A stretch of 64,000 bases of DNA from Gastrolobium villosum (Eukaryota; Streptophyta; Magnoliopsida; Fabales; Fabaceae), in the NCBI GenBank assembly GCA_032173675.1, contig JAVKPL010013431.1, positions 1-64,000 on the forward strand, read 5' to 3'. The position numbers were made by a program, and so were the translations under genes. Under the pieces are notes generated by a model. That model did not search any database. It saw only the letters and a list, made by a program, of their open reading frames with translations, and was not told where the DNA came from. This document shows, piece by piece, positions 1 through 11,560 of this stretch. Every line of letters begins with the position of its first letter. Within the stretch, counting starts at the first letter, position 1.

Positions 1-700
1 AAAAGAAATTCAACAAAGTGGCCCCATCATGTGGTTCTAATTCTCCCTATATATGTAAAAGAGGACATTATTCCAAGAAGAAAACATAGACTTGGTCTAT
101 AAGACATGGTCATATGTAAAAATATATATAAATATGAATCATGTGGAGAGCATTTAATGCAAAGAGAAAGAAAATGAGTTCGGTTGTTATGGATAACTAG
201 AATTTAAATTTCAATCTCTCTCGAAATAGGTTTTCTTTTTTAAAAATCCATAGGCCTTAGTCTCATGCACGTCGGATCAATACATTAAAATTAATTTAAT
301 CAAATAGGTTTATTTTCTAATAGAAAACTGTCTGATCTTCCTAAGATAACCCAGGTTTTTCTTAATGCGGACTTCACATTATGAGTTAATTTCACCATAT
401 TTTGCAATCTTGCATTTTGTAACTTCTTACAAGGCATAACTTTTCAATGATGCAGCATACACTAGTACTTTGGGGAGAACAGGACCAGGTATTTCCACTG
501 GAATTAGCTCACAGACTGAAAAGGTAATTTTAAGTAATTTTAATACTCTATTGATTTTATTACAATATCACATCAAGTGCAGCTGTTAAGTGAACCTTAA
601 ATGAAAAGCTACCTTTATTCTGTCATGTGCAGCTGTTATAACTCACTATGCCTCATCTTACAATGTTTTGATAAAATCTGCTTGGTTTATCAATAATCAA
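1..700. other. No gene recognised (5' flank of hAT element)
   Basis: AT-rich DNA without a convincing reading frame. I looked here for the 5' terminal inverted repeat of the hAT element (expected to read like TAGGGATGAG, the complement of its 3' end) and did not find it. The true 5' end is either before base 1 or too diverged to see by eye. Confidence 0.5.
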
Positions 701-701
701 T

Positions 702-1007
702 TTATGGTTCGCTGCATGTTGGTCGTAAATTGAACAAGCTATTCATAAATTCTGTAACGTTTTTATGAGAACTTCCACCCTTACCACCAGCTCCTGCAGC
801 CAAAGTCTTCCATTGCATGGCATTGCTCTTTAATTTTTTGCCTCTCTCACTCTCCATTATTTCTCTTAATTCTTTATCTTTATCAACGTGACAATATTTT
901 TTTAATAGACATTGTTTCTTAGTCTTGTCTTCATCATAATATATCATCATATATGTATTTTGCCCTTTGCCCAATTTACTAGACAATCTCTTTTTCAGGT
1001 GAAACAC
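702..1007 (-). pseudogene. Fragment resembling the C-terminus of a plant family-1 UDP-glycosyltransferase
   Basis: The minus-strand frame of 101 codons contains, at about residues 47-93 (bases 729-869), a segment patterned like the end of plant UGTs: an acidic/basic helix with ESERGKKLKSNAMQWK followed by a GGSS turn and a final helix ending near NSLF. In intact UGTs these features follow the UDP-binding PSPG box. No PSPG box or N-terminal domain is visible, so this is a fragment of roughly one tenth of the usual length of about 470 residues. It lies antisense and immediately upstream of the hAT transposase start. It could be host sequence captured by the transposon, the 3' end of an interrupted host gene whose remainder lies outside, or an accidental resemblance. 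The family call comes from general knowledge of UGT C-termini and was not tested. Confidence 0.5.
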
Positions 1008-1011
1008 CAGG

Positions 1012-3152
1012 ATGGAATCAATAGGTATTCAAGATGATTTTTTGACCTCAGAGACAGCAGAGCATCTGGTTTCTACTCCACAAGATGTCTCTAACACTAA
1101 TAGCTCATTACCGCCTCGATTTAATAACCGCAAAAATCGATCCGATGTTTGGGACCACTTCTCGGGGCCTAACTCGGATAAAAAAGCCAATTGCAATTAT
1201 TGTGGTAGTACGATTAAGTGTGATCAGGGAACAAGTTCTATGCGAACTCATTTGAAGAGGTGTAAGGATCATCCAGATAGAGATCAAAACAAAAGGAGAA
1301 AATCAACATTATCCTCAATTGGAGCTACAGAAGGACGTGTTGGTTCTTCCCCTTCGACTGTTGCTAGATTTGACCAACAAGTTTGTCGGGATGCACTTGT
1401 GAAAATGTTAGTGGCTACCGAGCTTCCTTTTCGATTTATTGAGAATGAAGACTTTCGGTGGTTTATCAGTATTGTAAGTCCGAAATTTAATCTTACCTCA
1501 CGAACTACAATGGCACGTGATGCTATGGCATTATATCAAGTAGAAAAAGTGAAGTTGAAGAAGTTTCTTGCTATGCATTGTACAAGAGTTTGCCTCACCA
1601 CGGACACTTGGACATCATGTCAAAATATGTGTTATATGTGTTTGACTGCACACTTTGTTGATAAAAATTGGAAGCTGCATAAGAAGATCTTAAACTTTTG
1701 CCAAGTCAAAAGTCATTCTGGAGAAGTTATGGCTAAAACTGTTTTGTCATGCTTGAATGACTGGGGGTTGAATCGTGTGTTTAGTTTGACAGTTGACAAT
1801 GCTTCATCGAATGATACTGGGATTCTAAACCTAAAGAAGAGTTTAATGCTTCAGAGCAACTTAGTTTTGAAGGGAGATCATATTCACATGAGGTGTTTTG
1901 CACATATTTTGAACCTAATAGTGAAGGAAGGATTGAAAGATATGGACGATTCCATTTTAAGAATCCGTGCTGCAGTTAAATACATTAGATCTTCTCCATC
2001 CAGGTTTGAAAAATTCAAGGTGTGTGTAGAAAAGCAAAAGATTGAATACAAGGGTGCACCTATTTTAGATGTTGAAACTAGATGGAATTCAACTTATCTT
2101 ATGTTAGAGGCAGCTTTGAAGCACGAAACAGCATTTGAGCAGCTTGAATTGCAAGATAAGAATTATTATTATGAGTTAGAGAAAGGCAAGGGTGTGCCTA
2201 CATATGAAGACTGGAACTATGCTCGGTTAATTTTGCCATTTTTAAAGATCTTCTATCGAGTTACTTTGACTGTTTCTGGTACTTCTTATGTCACCAGTAA
2301 TAGATATATGATAGAGGTATTCAAAATTGGAAAGAAGATTCGGCAGATGTGCGAGTCCAATGATTCAAGTGTAAGTGAGATGGCTCAAAAGATGAAGAAA
2401 AAATATGATAAGTATTGGGGAAATCCCGATAATCTGAATATGCTGTTGCTGATTGCAGTTGTACTAGATCCTAGGTGCAAAATGAGTTTCTTACATTGGT
2501 CTATTAAAGATAGTTTTAATAGTGGTGGGGCAGCTGGCTTGAGAGAGAAGTTAGAATCTTGTTTGAAGTCCATTTTTGAAGAATATAGTGGCAAGGAAGG
2601 GGTGTCTCAAGATAATTCACAGGAAACACAGTTCGATGATGATGATGATGATGATTTTGTTAATCATTTTCAGCAAACAACTGGGCATAAATCAAATGCT
2701 AAATCTGAATTAAAGAAGTACCTGGATGAAGCTATAGAGAACTATTCAGATTTTGATATCTTAACTTGGTGGAAAGCTAATTCAAGTCGATTTCCAATAC
2801 TTGCAAGCATTGCTAGAGAGGTGTTAGCTATACCTGTCTCTACTGTAGCATCTGAGTCAGCATTTAGCACTGGAGGAAGGGTACTTGATCCTTACCGTAG
2901 TAGATTAACAGCTAAAACAGTGGAAGCGCTTGTCTGCACACAAGATTGGGTAAAACGAACACCTTTTTTGGAGCTTTCAAATGAAGACCTTGAGGAGCTT
3001 GAGAAAATTGAGGAAGGTAAGATAATAAAATTAATTAAGATGTTTTTATTATATTGTGATTTAATAATTAATCAGATTTTTTTTTTTTTGCAGAGATGGT
3101 TTCCCAACAAGATGCTACCTGTTCGACCTCAGTTGCCCTTGATATGGATTGA
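1012..3152 (+). CDS. hAT-superfamily (Ac-like) transposase with BED zinc finger
   Basis: An open frame from the ATG at 1012 encodes a BED zinc finger (C61, C64, H80, C84 in an NYCG...THLKRC context), then the RNase-H-like hAT core with candidate catalytic aspartates D198 (TTDTW) and D262 (TVDNASSN), a CFAH motif (C295/H298), TRWNSTY near 356-362, and the C-terminal hAT dimerisation block with SESAFSTGGR (E615 is the candidate acidic residue). A good intron, 3017-3093 (GTAAG donor, poly-T tract, GCAG acceptor), gives a spliced protein of about 687 residues stopping at 3152; read unspliced, the frame runs to 3219. A D-rich run (GAT repeat near 2637-2655) precedes the dimerisation domain. No internal stop or frameshift is seen, which is unusual for a plant hAT copy. 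A plausible 3' splice site just before the ATG (TTTTTCAG at about 993-1000) suggests a spliced leader. The product would bind element ends in the nucleus and catalyse cut-and-paste transposition. Confidence 0.88.
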
Positions 3153-4302
3153 CCATTGTTTATTTTCAGTTGAATTGTGTTTCAAAACTCAACTGTACTT
3201 TCAATTTCTATGTTGGTGATTTTGTTAAGCTAATTCTATGATTTTGTGAGAATGTTGTGGTCTGAAAGAAGCCCTAAAGATGTGGAACATTTTCCCTATA
3301 AACAACAACCCCAGTTTTCTAATGTGGCTTTTGGGTTCGGCATTAGTCTTTTGATTACTTATGCGTGGAAGCTAGGACTTTATCTTATTTTATTTTTTCT
3401 CATACTTTGGTTGTTGTATGATGTGCAGACAAGGTCTGTGATGCTGTAGAAGTATCTGGAAGGAATGTCATGTCTACTTCATCAGTTGTGACCATCGGAC
3501 TCGTTTCACATAAGTAAGTTCATCCTCTATAGATTTCATCCTCTAGTCAAGTATTTTCATCAACATAATTGACTGGCCTCAATGATAGAATGCCTTTGCT
3601 TGAAATGTTAAATTTTTATCAGACCAATCTTTTCTACGTTTGGTTAGTTTAGTTCATTGTTTGGTGGGGATTACACCATTTGTTTGGTTTTAAGATGAGA
3701 CAAAAACTCAGTTTCTTATGAGCTTGCATGTAATTAACCGGTACCAAGAAGCATCTTGAGCCTTCTCGATGTTAGTATGATTGAGTTGCTTTTTCTTTCC
3801 ACTTTTTTTTGTCATATTAGATATGGAGAGCAAGCAGCTCAGGTTACAAATGAAGGCCTTGACTCATTATTAGTTCTCATCTGTATACAATTTTTGTCAT
3901 ATTAAGATGTTTTTATTATATTGTTAGTATTGAAATGTGAATATGCTCAACTTGGCTTACTAGAATATGCTATGTTGTGAGTTGTGTGATTTACATCTGT
4001 CATTTGATTTCTTCTTTAATTGGAACATAACTTGATACTTGTCATATGGCTTGCTTTCAGGTGAAGATACTCCGGAAGGAGACACTGTGCATAGCATTAG
4101 TGTTAATGAAAGAATCAATGTTAAGTCCGAAATTTTATTTACTATAATTCAAAATATTGTAGCCTAATTCATCCTCAGCAGCATTTTTTAATTGTTGGTG
4201 AACTTGTTCTTCATGATTATTGAACTTGTTCAGACAAAGAAAGCATCTCAGCAATCTAATTCTTCTTTGGCACAGTGCAAAAAGTTGGAAAAAAAGAAAA
4301 AA
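3153..4302. other. Non-coding 3' part of the hAT element
   Basis: Between the transposase stop and the subterminal repeats there is no convincing coding region. Short open stretches (for example 3246-3449) lack recognisable domains. Splice-like signals at about 3428 (GTGCAG) and 4059 (TTTCAG) may belong to a spliced 3' untranslated region. Confidence 0.5.
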
Positions 4303-4315
4303 AAATCTTCTTTAA

Positions 4316-4590
4316 AACCGGTTCGGAACCGGTTCAGAAGTGGTTCGGAACCGGTTCGGAAGTGGTTCGGAACCGGTTCGGAAGTGGTTCGGAACCGGTT
4401 CGGAAGTGGTTCTAGTTCGAAACCGGTTTGAAACCAGTTCATAAACGGTTCGGGTCGAACCGGTTCTGAACCGGTTCTGAACCGGTTCTGAACCGGTTCT
4501 GAACCGGTTTCATTTTAAAAAAAAACCGGTTCAGAGAACCGAACTGGTTTAAAGCGGTTCGGTTCGGTTCTTCAAAAAAACCAGTTCGGG
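4316..4590. repeat. Subterminal tandem arrays of GAACCGGTTC-type motifs in the hAT element
   Basis: Two adjoining arrays are visible. The first has a 22-bp period alternating GGTTCGGAACC with GGTTCGGAAGT, about four copies (4318-4410). The second has an 11-bp period, CCGGTTCTGAA, about four copies (4457-4507). Further single GGTTC/GAACC motifs follow up to the terminus. Many units are self-complementary (GAACCGGTTC). In Ac/Ds-type elements short subterminal repeats bind the BED domain of the transposase, so these are probable transposase-binding sites; that role is inferred. Confidence 0.85.
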
Positions 4591-4618
4591 TCGACCCATG
4601 CTCATCCCTACCTCTTAC

Positions 4619-5199
4619 CACCATTTTCTAATTTTTGACCCATACCTGAATTAATATTCTTCATTTTTCTCTATCTTTTTTATTGGGGTATTATTATTTC
4701 AATAACGAATGTGGAAACTCATTTTTGACCCATACCAAGGTATTCTGAATTAATAAAAAAAAATTGTATGTGTGTATCTCTCTTAAAATTACATTACTTT
4801 ATATTATTTAAAATGACAAACATTTTTCCAATAAATATTACCTTGTAAATTTTATAGCGGCTGAAACGCTTTACATATTGCGCTATTAGTCAACATTTAT
4901 TTGACCCATACCTGAATTATTAATATTCTTAATTTTTTCTTTCAGCACATAATGGCTTTTAAAAGAAGGCATGTGTTAAGAGTTTAAAAAAAAAAAAAAT
5001 CACGGATTTTTATTTCAATAACGAATGTGCATGCTTTATAATAAAATTGATACATTCTTGTTTTATAGCATGTGGAAATCGTTTATTCACCTCCTTCACG
5101 TGAAATTTGACTTTGTTTATTTGTGCGGTTTTTTTTTTAATGAATATGTGATTTTAAGTAAAAAAAAACTTCTAAATCATTTGTAAACGTAATCTAGAT
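4619..5199. other. AT-rich intergenic DNA, no gene seen
   Basis: Short partial duplications occur (the phrase TTTTTGACCCATACC recurs near 4634, 4713 and in diverged form near 4900; TTTCAATAACGAATGTG recurs near 4696 and 5012), pointing to local duplication, but no coding or RNA gene is supported. Confidence 0.5.
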
Positions 5200-5860
5200 A
5201 AAATATAGTAGACCCATTAGAGGCTCAATAACATACAAAGAAGCACAAACTCATTAAAGGTCCATAGTCAAACGCGATGGACAACATCGTGCATCAGGCC
5301 AAGCGCAATACTCATATCGCGCATGAAATCACATATTGATACTAGATCCAGAGACAAGGAAGCTAACGTAAGAACTAAGACAAGCCCACCGCGCCTATGA
5401 ACTAATGGATAGAGGACAGCACCAGCTTGCTATGACCATATAGTTAGACATTAAGAAGATAAGCCTACTTCGGTTTTAGCCTGACCTGCAGCCTAGACAT
5501 GGCCAATCAGAAGTCATACCGCCTTATAAATGCGGCATCATAACCGCTATATAAACAAATGGTACACACTCAGGTACATCTATCCTTTATATTAAGAACA
5601 TACAAACATCTGTCACTGATACTGACTTTAGCATCGGAGTGTCTTCGCAGGTATCCTCATTCGGACTCATCACGCCAACCAAGGACAAAGGCATACTGAT
5701 CATCAACAACTACTCCAAGCCCACGACGAAGAACTTCTTCAAGTTCTCAACCATGTATGATTTGGCCCAACACTTCTTGGCCAGTCCGTATTATATTTGG
5801 TCTGATCAAAACTGTTCATGTAACTTTATTGTGAGTTTAATCGTGAGCCGTAATTGATGC
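5200..5860 (+). mobile_element. LTR-retrotransposon fragment (probable LTR)
   Basis: GC-richer than its surroundings, with TATA-like boxes (CCTTATAAATGC near 5522 and CTATATAAAC near 5548). A segment near 5625-5653 reads GACTTTAGCATCGGAGTGTC, followed by TTCGCAGGTA, a signature I associate with the R/U5 part of plant LTRs. Boundaries and TSD could not be set. A 72-codon open stretch at 5639-5857 has no recognisable domain. Confidence 0.45.
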
Positions 5861-6660
5861 ATAAGTTAAGTGATAAAATTATATTTAACTTGACAAGACT
5901 AAATATTACAGAAATATATTAAGAAAGTGATATTGCAAAATGTACTTTTATATTTCGATAGAATTTCCCGTATGATTCAACATCCAAAAAAATATAAGCA
6001 CTTGCTACAATATTTATACAACTAATCAACTTTAAAAGGAAATAAAATATATAATTTCTTATAGTTACATAATGTCAAAGTCCCAAAATATAATAAAGAA
6101 ATCACTTATACATAAGATACTTAACAAAGAAATAACAAAGTTACTAAGTAGGTCCTTGACTTTTATATTCTGTTATTCAGTTGTATGGTAATTTGGATAA
6201 AAAAAAATATAAAAATGATAAGTCACATAGACAAATTCTCTAAGGGTATAATAACTACAATTAATTATAACGGAAAACAAAAATATCCCTAAGTTATTTA
6301 CACATTTCAAGATTGAGTAATAATCATCCTAAAAAATGAAAATAGATAATACAAAAAGATAAATAAATTTTTGTATAAATAATGTAATATTTATCTCACA
6401 AACATAAGATAAGATATACAATGAAATGATGAAATATGACTATAAACCTCGTAATTTTTTCCATTAAATTACATGCACACATTCATATTCATTTTTACTT
6501 CGATCAAATGACTACAATTTATCAATGATGAGTGAACTCGTAACCTATTTTTATCTTCCACAAATTCATTTCCTTGTTTTTTTTTCCCTTAATGTTGCAA
6601 CTTCTGGATTGAACACACACCCAACACGGCAAAGCTTCTCTACCTCAATCTCTTTGTTGC
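5861..6660. other. AT-rich intergenic DNA, no gene seen
   Basis: Very A/T-rich, with no open frame of note and no repeat structure that I could delimit. Confidence 0.5.
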
Positions 6661-6663
6661 GTT

Positions 6664-7193
6664 TGTCAAGCAGGTCTTGGGGGAGCCCATGGCTGAGGAC
6701 CATTACCAATGGGTTAAACTGCACCAACCATAGCAAGTGGATATGACATCATATCTCAACCTAAAACCTTAAGACTTTAGGTTTATAGGTCCTCCCGCTT
6801 TTATGGGCTTCACTTAGTCTATTACCAATCAATATAGGACTCATCACACTTGAATATCATAGCAATCTCTCCCTCAAGTGTGAAACTTCACAGTAGTACG
6901 CTCTCTCTCAACTAAGTACCACAAGCCCAAGTACTCAATCCACCTCTAGCCAAACACCGGGCTAGCTCGAGTCAAACCTGGCTCTGATATCATTGTCAGG
7001 TAGGTCCAGGAAGATCCCGTGATAGGGATCACACCAATGGGCTAAGGCTACAACACAATATCAAGTGGGTTTGACACTATGTTTCAACAAAAAAACTTTA
7101 AGGCATTGGGTTCATGGGTCCTCCCAGTTATATGAACTTCGTTTATCTCATTGTCAGCAAATGTGAGACCCATCACACTTGAATACTCCAACA
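6664..7193 (-). mobile_element. TRIM element (terminal-repeat retrotransposon in miniature)
   Basis: Two direct repeats of about 200 bp, 6664-6864 and 6994-7193, begin TGTCA and end GCA/ACA. They flank a 129-bp internal segment. Read on the minus strand, the internal segment starts next to 6993 with ATGATATCAGAGCC, close to the initiator-Met tRNA primer site TGGTATCAGAGCC. It ends next to 6865 with a polypurine tract (GAGGGAGAGAT). There is no coding capacity, as expected for a TRIM moved by another element's proteins. A second, truncated copy of the internal segment follows at 7194-7315, so this was once a longer LTR-internal-LTR-internal chain. The outer flanks do not show a matching 5-bp duplication. 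Confidence 0.72.
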
Positions 7194-7315
7194 ATCTTCT
7201 CTCAGGTGTGAAACTCATCATTGATATACTCCCCCCTCTTTTCGAGTATCCAAGGCTCAAGTAATCAACCTGCCTCTGGCTAATCACCAGGCTAGATCTA
7301 GCCCAACCCGAAAAA
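7194..7315 (-). repeat. Second, truncated TRIM internal segment
   Basis: Similar to 6865-6993 in the same order (polypurine-type start, GTGTGAAACT, CAAGTA.TCAACC, GGCTAG.TC.AG), but it breaks off before the primer site at about 7315. It shows that an additional repeat unit was present. Confidence 0.6.
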
Positions 7316-8719
7316 TAAAATGGTTGAAGCTTCGAACAATGGCCCTCAAGGAAAACTCAATTACCTAACAATGAGTTCAATGCTACATTTAATGCAACTA
7401 TTGGCTCGCATTGCCAACTTTCAACTTTGTGTTATGGTAGAATCAGGAAGTTCACATAACTTCATTAAACGACAGTTAGCACTTGACTAGGGCTTGCTTT
7501 TTTCTCAAACATGAAGTGTGAAGGTAATCTCAGGTAGTGGTCATTTTATTTTTGTGATCCTGAATGACTACCATTTTCAATTATTATTAAGAATCACATA
7601 TTCATAGTTAACATATGGTTTATAGAATTAAAAAAGACTTCATATATACTAAATTATTGGCATTAAGACCCTTGCTTTCTAATGATATTTGGCAAGATTT
7701 GCTCAAATATCATTCTGAATTTTCCATTTAAAAGGGACTCCCCCCTTCACGAGGTATTGATCATTCCATTCATTAGCTCGAGTGCTCGATACCTGTCAAT
7801 GTTAAGCCATATCACTATCCTCACTCAAAAATTTAGAACATGTGTAGAATTTGCTTACACAAGGCTATATTCAACCCAGTTGTAGCCATACGTAGACCTA
7901 GAGGGCTAGGGTGGAGCTGAATGAATGAAACTGTATTTCACTTGGGCCTTGGGCTGTGACCCGGTTAACGCTCTCCACAAGCCCACTATTTTAGAAAATT
8001 CAAATCTTCTTTCAAGCTTTAAACCTTAGGCAAAATACTTCTTATATCACTGCAAAAGGGGTTTTCAGCAGCCACAGACTCAACTTTCATTTTAGTTTTT
8101 TTTTCTAACAAAAATAGGGTGGGCCTCACCATGTTTTTGTGTCTACAGGAGAACAACAAAATTTAATGTTGCTGTAGAGATTCAAACCCCTTAAACCTTA
8201 TTTAAAAAACTTGAATTTTTAAGGGCATCAAATAATTTTCGATAAATATATATTTTCAATTTTCATATCTATCATTTATTTTTAATTTAACTTTTTTGTG
8301 AAATATTTTCTTTAGTTTAAGTTTTGTGTATACAATCATTTTTAATTATTTTTCTATCATCTATTAATACTGAGAGATTAGAATAAGACTATTAAATATA
8401 CTTATATAGATATTATTTTGGAAACAAATGTTATGTATAACGACCAAAGATATAATGTTTTTAGTCTTTATACGTGACAGTTTCTAAATTCAATTAAAAA
8501 CATTTAAGTATGTAAAATAAGACAGAAAATTAAAAAAAATCATTTTGGTCCATATGATATGGAGCCTAATATGAATTGGCAAAAAAAAATGATGATACAT
8601 TTTACAATACATTTTAGTTAACTTCGTTCAAAATGTTGTTAGAAATTACTCGCTCTATATCGTATTATAAGTAGTTTTATTTATAATATAATATTTTTAT
8701 TTTTGCCACCTAATATAAA
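7316..8719. other. Intergenic DNA, no gene seen
   Basis: AT-rich with no supported coding region. Some stretches (7330-7480) read weakly like gypsy protease/RT linker sequence (for example a plausible VESGSSHNFIK-type phrase near 7437-7470 on the plus strand), so the decayed gypsy element further right may begin here. Confidence 0.4.
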
Positions 8720-11080
8720 TTCCTGGGTCGCCACCGGTTGTAGCCCATAATCACCTCATGTCCTCTTGGTGAAGAAACATGATGGATCATAGCGCATGTG
8801 CTTTAATTATTGAGCATTAAACACGATGACAATTTGTGATTGTTTCCCATACCTATTATATATGAGCTCTTCGATGAGCTTTTCCATGCTTCTATCTTTT
8901 TGAAGCTGGATCTTCGTGCAGGGTACCGCCAGATTAGGTTCATGAATTTGACATCTGTAAAATCACCTTTAGAACCCATTATGGACATTACGAGTTCATC
9001 GTAATGCCATTTGGTCTTACGAACGTGCCATCAACGTTTTAGTCCATAATAAACAATTTTTTCCCCTTATTTAAGCAAATTTATCATCAGTTTCTATGAT
9101 TTTCTTGTTTATAAAAGGTTTGTTCAAGAGCATGAACTACATTTGGCATTGGCTTTGGAAACCTTGTAGTAGCATAAGTTCTATGTTAAGCTTATGAAAT
9201 GTTCCTTTGCAGCAACAAAAATTAATTACGTTGGCCATATTGTCTTATTCATGGGGGGATTAAGGAAGGTCCTGTTAAGGTTTTTGTAATGCTCGAATGA
9301 CCTCGTCCATCATCTAATAAGCAACTTGGCCTTTTTGAGTTTAACCGGTTGTTACTAGAGATTTGTTTGTGGATATGCTGAGGTTATTACACCATTAATA
9401 AATCTTTTTTCGTCTGATTAATTAACTTGGTCCCAATCTGCAGAAGCTTCCTTTTATGCGTTGAAAAGTGCAGTGGCTTCCACTCTAATCCTAACTTTGC
9501 TAGATTTTTCCATTCCATTCGTTGTGGAGACAGACGGTTCTGGTGTTGGAATTGGAGTTGTTTTGCTCAACATAGTAAACCCATTTCTTATTTTAGCCGC
9601 AAATTGGCACCTAGAATGGCAATAGCTTCTGCTTACATTTGAGAATTGTTTGTCATTGTGGAAGCTGTCAAAATGTGGGATCTTTATCTCTTCAACTCTC
9701 ATTTTTGTTAGAAATCGACAGTTTCACACAACACACAAATCAAAAACAAAAAAGAGAAAGAGAAGACAAATTGACACAATAATTTACTCTAGTCACCCAA
9801 CATAGAATACGTTCAACTTGTCTGTACTATATTCTTCTCACCGACACTCGATACAAGTCACTCAATTTATAAGCGGAATATAAATAAGATTTAGAAACCC
9901 TAACAATAGCTACTCATGGACCCAAGCCCAAACTACTAAGAAAAAGTAAATAAAATAAGTTAGAGGCTCACAACAATACCAGACTTTCTGCTGACCCAGC
10001 CAATAAGGTTAATCATATGAGTGCGAAGTATGAGCCATACTCAATGATTTTTTGATACAATTAGATCACCGTAGCATCAAGGAGATTTCATCGCAAACTA
10101 TTTTATCTCCAGATTAGCACAAGTGTTTATCTAAACTAATGGGCCATGCTTTTACATTGGAATATAAACCAGGGACCACCAACGTTGTAGCCAAAAGATT
10201 TTCTATTCAGCACGAGCCCGTAACTATGGGTGCTTGCCATATTTATTTCTCTAAACCTTCCTTTGAGATTTCACCCTCATTAAGTTTTAAAGTTCATCTG
10301 AACTTGAGTTGGTTGTGATTCATGATTGTTTGGATAAATGTGATAATATAGATCCTGCATCACCTGTCATGATGAGATTTTGTTCCATAATAACTAGTTC
10401 TTATTGAGTTTTAGTTTTGCTCTCAAGCCTATATTGTTATATGAAGCCCATTATTTTTTGGTATGTGATCACGCAAGGAATTCACATATGCTTTTGCACC
10501 TATTTGCCACTTTTTATTGGCCTAGAATGAAGAACGTTGTTCGTGACTTTGTCCTGCATTGCCCCATTTGCCATAGTATTAAATATCTAAATTCTCCACT
10601 AGTTGGGTTGCTTCACCATTTACCCATTCTAGAGGGTGCCTTTAAGGACCTTACCATAGACTTAATTATTAGATTACCTTCGTCTAAGGTTTTCTCTGTA
10701 ATTCTTGTTTTCATGGCTCGATTATTTGCTAATATGTTTATCAAACTTCATGGATTTCCTAGATCCATTGTACCTGATAGAGTCAACATATTCTTAAGTA
10801 AATTATGGCAACAACTCTTCCATTTTAGTGGTACCAAGCTTCACATGATCACTATTTACCATCCCAAGACGGATGGACAATCCGAAGTTACTAACTGCTA
10901 CTTGGAATAATACTTGTGTGATTATTGCCACGATCAAAATGCTAGATGACCCTCATTTTTGTCATAGGTTGAGCTTCACAACAATACCTATGTTCACTAT
11001 TCTTTTTTTTGGTAAAACCTATGTTCACTATTCTATTCACATGTCTCCTTTTTCAAGAGTTATATAGTCATTTACCACAT
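8720..11080 (+). pseudogene. Decayed Ty3/gypsy pol (RT, RNase H, integrase)
   Basis: Conceptual reading with many stops and shifts shows reverse transcriptase (KLDLRAGY.QIR near 8895-8940; CHLVLRT/MPFGLTN-like near 9005-9030), RNase H (9440-9706 and 10059-10240, including an EYKPGTTNVVA phrase), then integrase at 10404-10910. The integrase part has an HH-CC finger (CPICHS) and a D..D core with GFPRSIVPDR and TIYHPKTDGQSE; the catalytic DSD-type aspartates are partly lost. The frame is broken throughout and the RNase H part is interrupted by a probable solo LTR at 9706-10046. This was an autonomous gypsy copy and is now dead. No LTR of its own was identified. Confidence 0.75.
9706..10046 (-). 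mobile_element. Probable solo LTR inserted in gypsy RNase H
   Basis: RNase H coding similarity stops at about 9705 and resumes at about 10055. The intervening 340 bp read on the minus strand like the 3' half of a plant LTR: a TATA-like stretch (CTTATTTATATTCC), then a long T/C-rich stretch, ending GATTTCTAACA. ATTTT flanks both sides but is low complexity, so the boundaries are approximate. Confidence 0.45.
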
Positions 11081-11099
11081 TTACTTCCTCCCTACCATC

Positions 11100-11350
11100 G
11101 TGGAATGGTAGGTCGTAACGAGTGCATAAGCACAGAAAAACGAGCTTAAGCTCTCTGGGATGGTAATGCAGACTCGCGTTAGCTCGCTTAAACTTCCTTG
11201 TAGCCAGCTTAAACGCTTTCTTTGAAGAGAAACTTTAGCATGATAGCACACTTTAGCGCAATTAAGCGGGTTTAAGCGCTCTATTACATAATCGTTTTAC
11301 TATTTCTATGCATTTTATGCGCTTAAGCTCGCAATGGGGAGCTTAAACAT
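11100..11350. repeat. GCTTAAGC-rich repeat fragment
   Basis: Recurring GCTTAAGC/GCTTAAAC/TTTAAGCGC words (11141-11347) in an otherwise AT-rich setting. The same vocabulary, GCGCTTAAGCGC, fills part of the solo LTR at 56991-59678. This is probably a fragment of a related LTR. Confidence 0.4.
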
Positions 11351-11480
11351 CCTCTTCAAATGATGAACTTGCTTCTATTGTGCGATGATTTTCAATTCCA
11401 TGCTCCAAGTCTTTGAACTTTATGTTTGCTCCACTTTACACTAATTTACCTTCAAAACAAGCAAAAATCAATTATTTAGT

Positions 11481-11560
11481 TCATATTTCAATAGTTCATG
11501 CTTTTTCACTAATTAACCCTTCATATTTCAATAGTTCATGCTTTTTCACTAATTAACCCT
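11481..11560. repeat. Perfect 40-bp tandem duplication
   Basis: 11481-11520 and 11521-11560 are identical (starts TCATATTTCAATAGTTC, ends AATTAACCCT). A perfect copy implies a recent event such as replication slippage. Confidence 0.95.

Larger units (their letters stand above)
1012..4610 (+). mobile_element. hAT transposon, 3' end defined, 5' end not located
   Basis: The transposase gene is followed by about 1.15 kb of non-coding DNA, then a GAACCGGTTC-rich array. The sequence then stops at a terminus reading CATGCTCATCCCTA (4597-4610), the typical inverted terminal repeat of plant hAT elements (TAGGGATGAGCATG in the other direction). The next eight bases, CCTCTTAC (4611-4618), should be the target-site duplication. 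I could not find the partner repeat upstream in the window, so the start given is only that of the coding region. Confidence 0.65.

Noticed and set aside
3246..3449. 67-codon plus-strand frame after the hAT gene
   Set aside because: No domain, no homologue recognised, lies in the element's 3' non-coding part.
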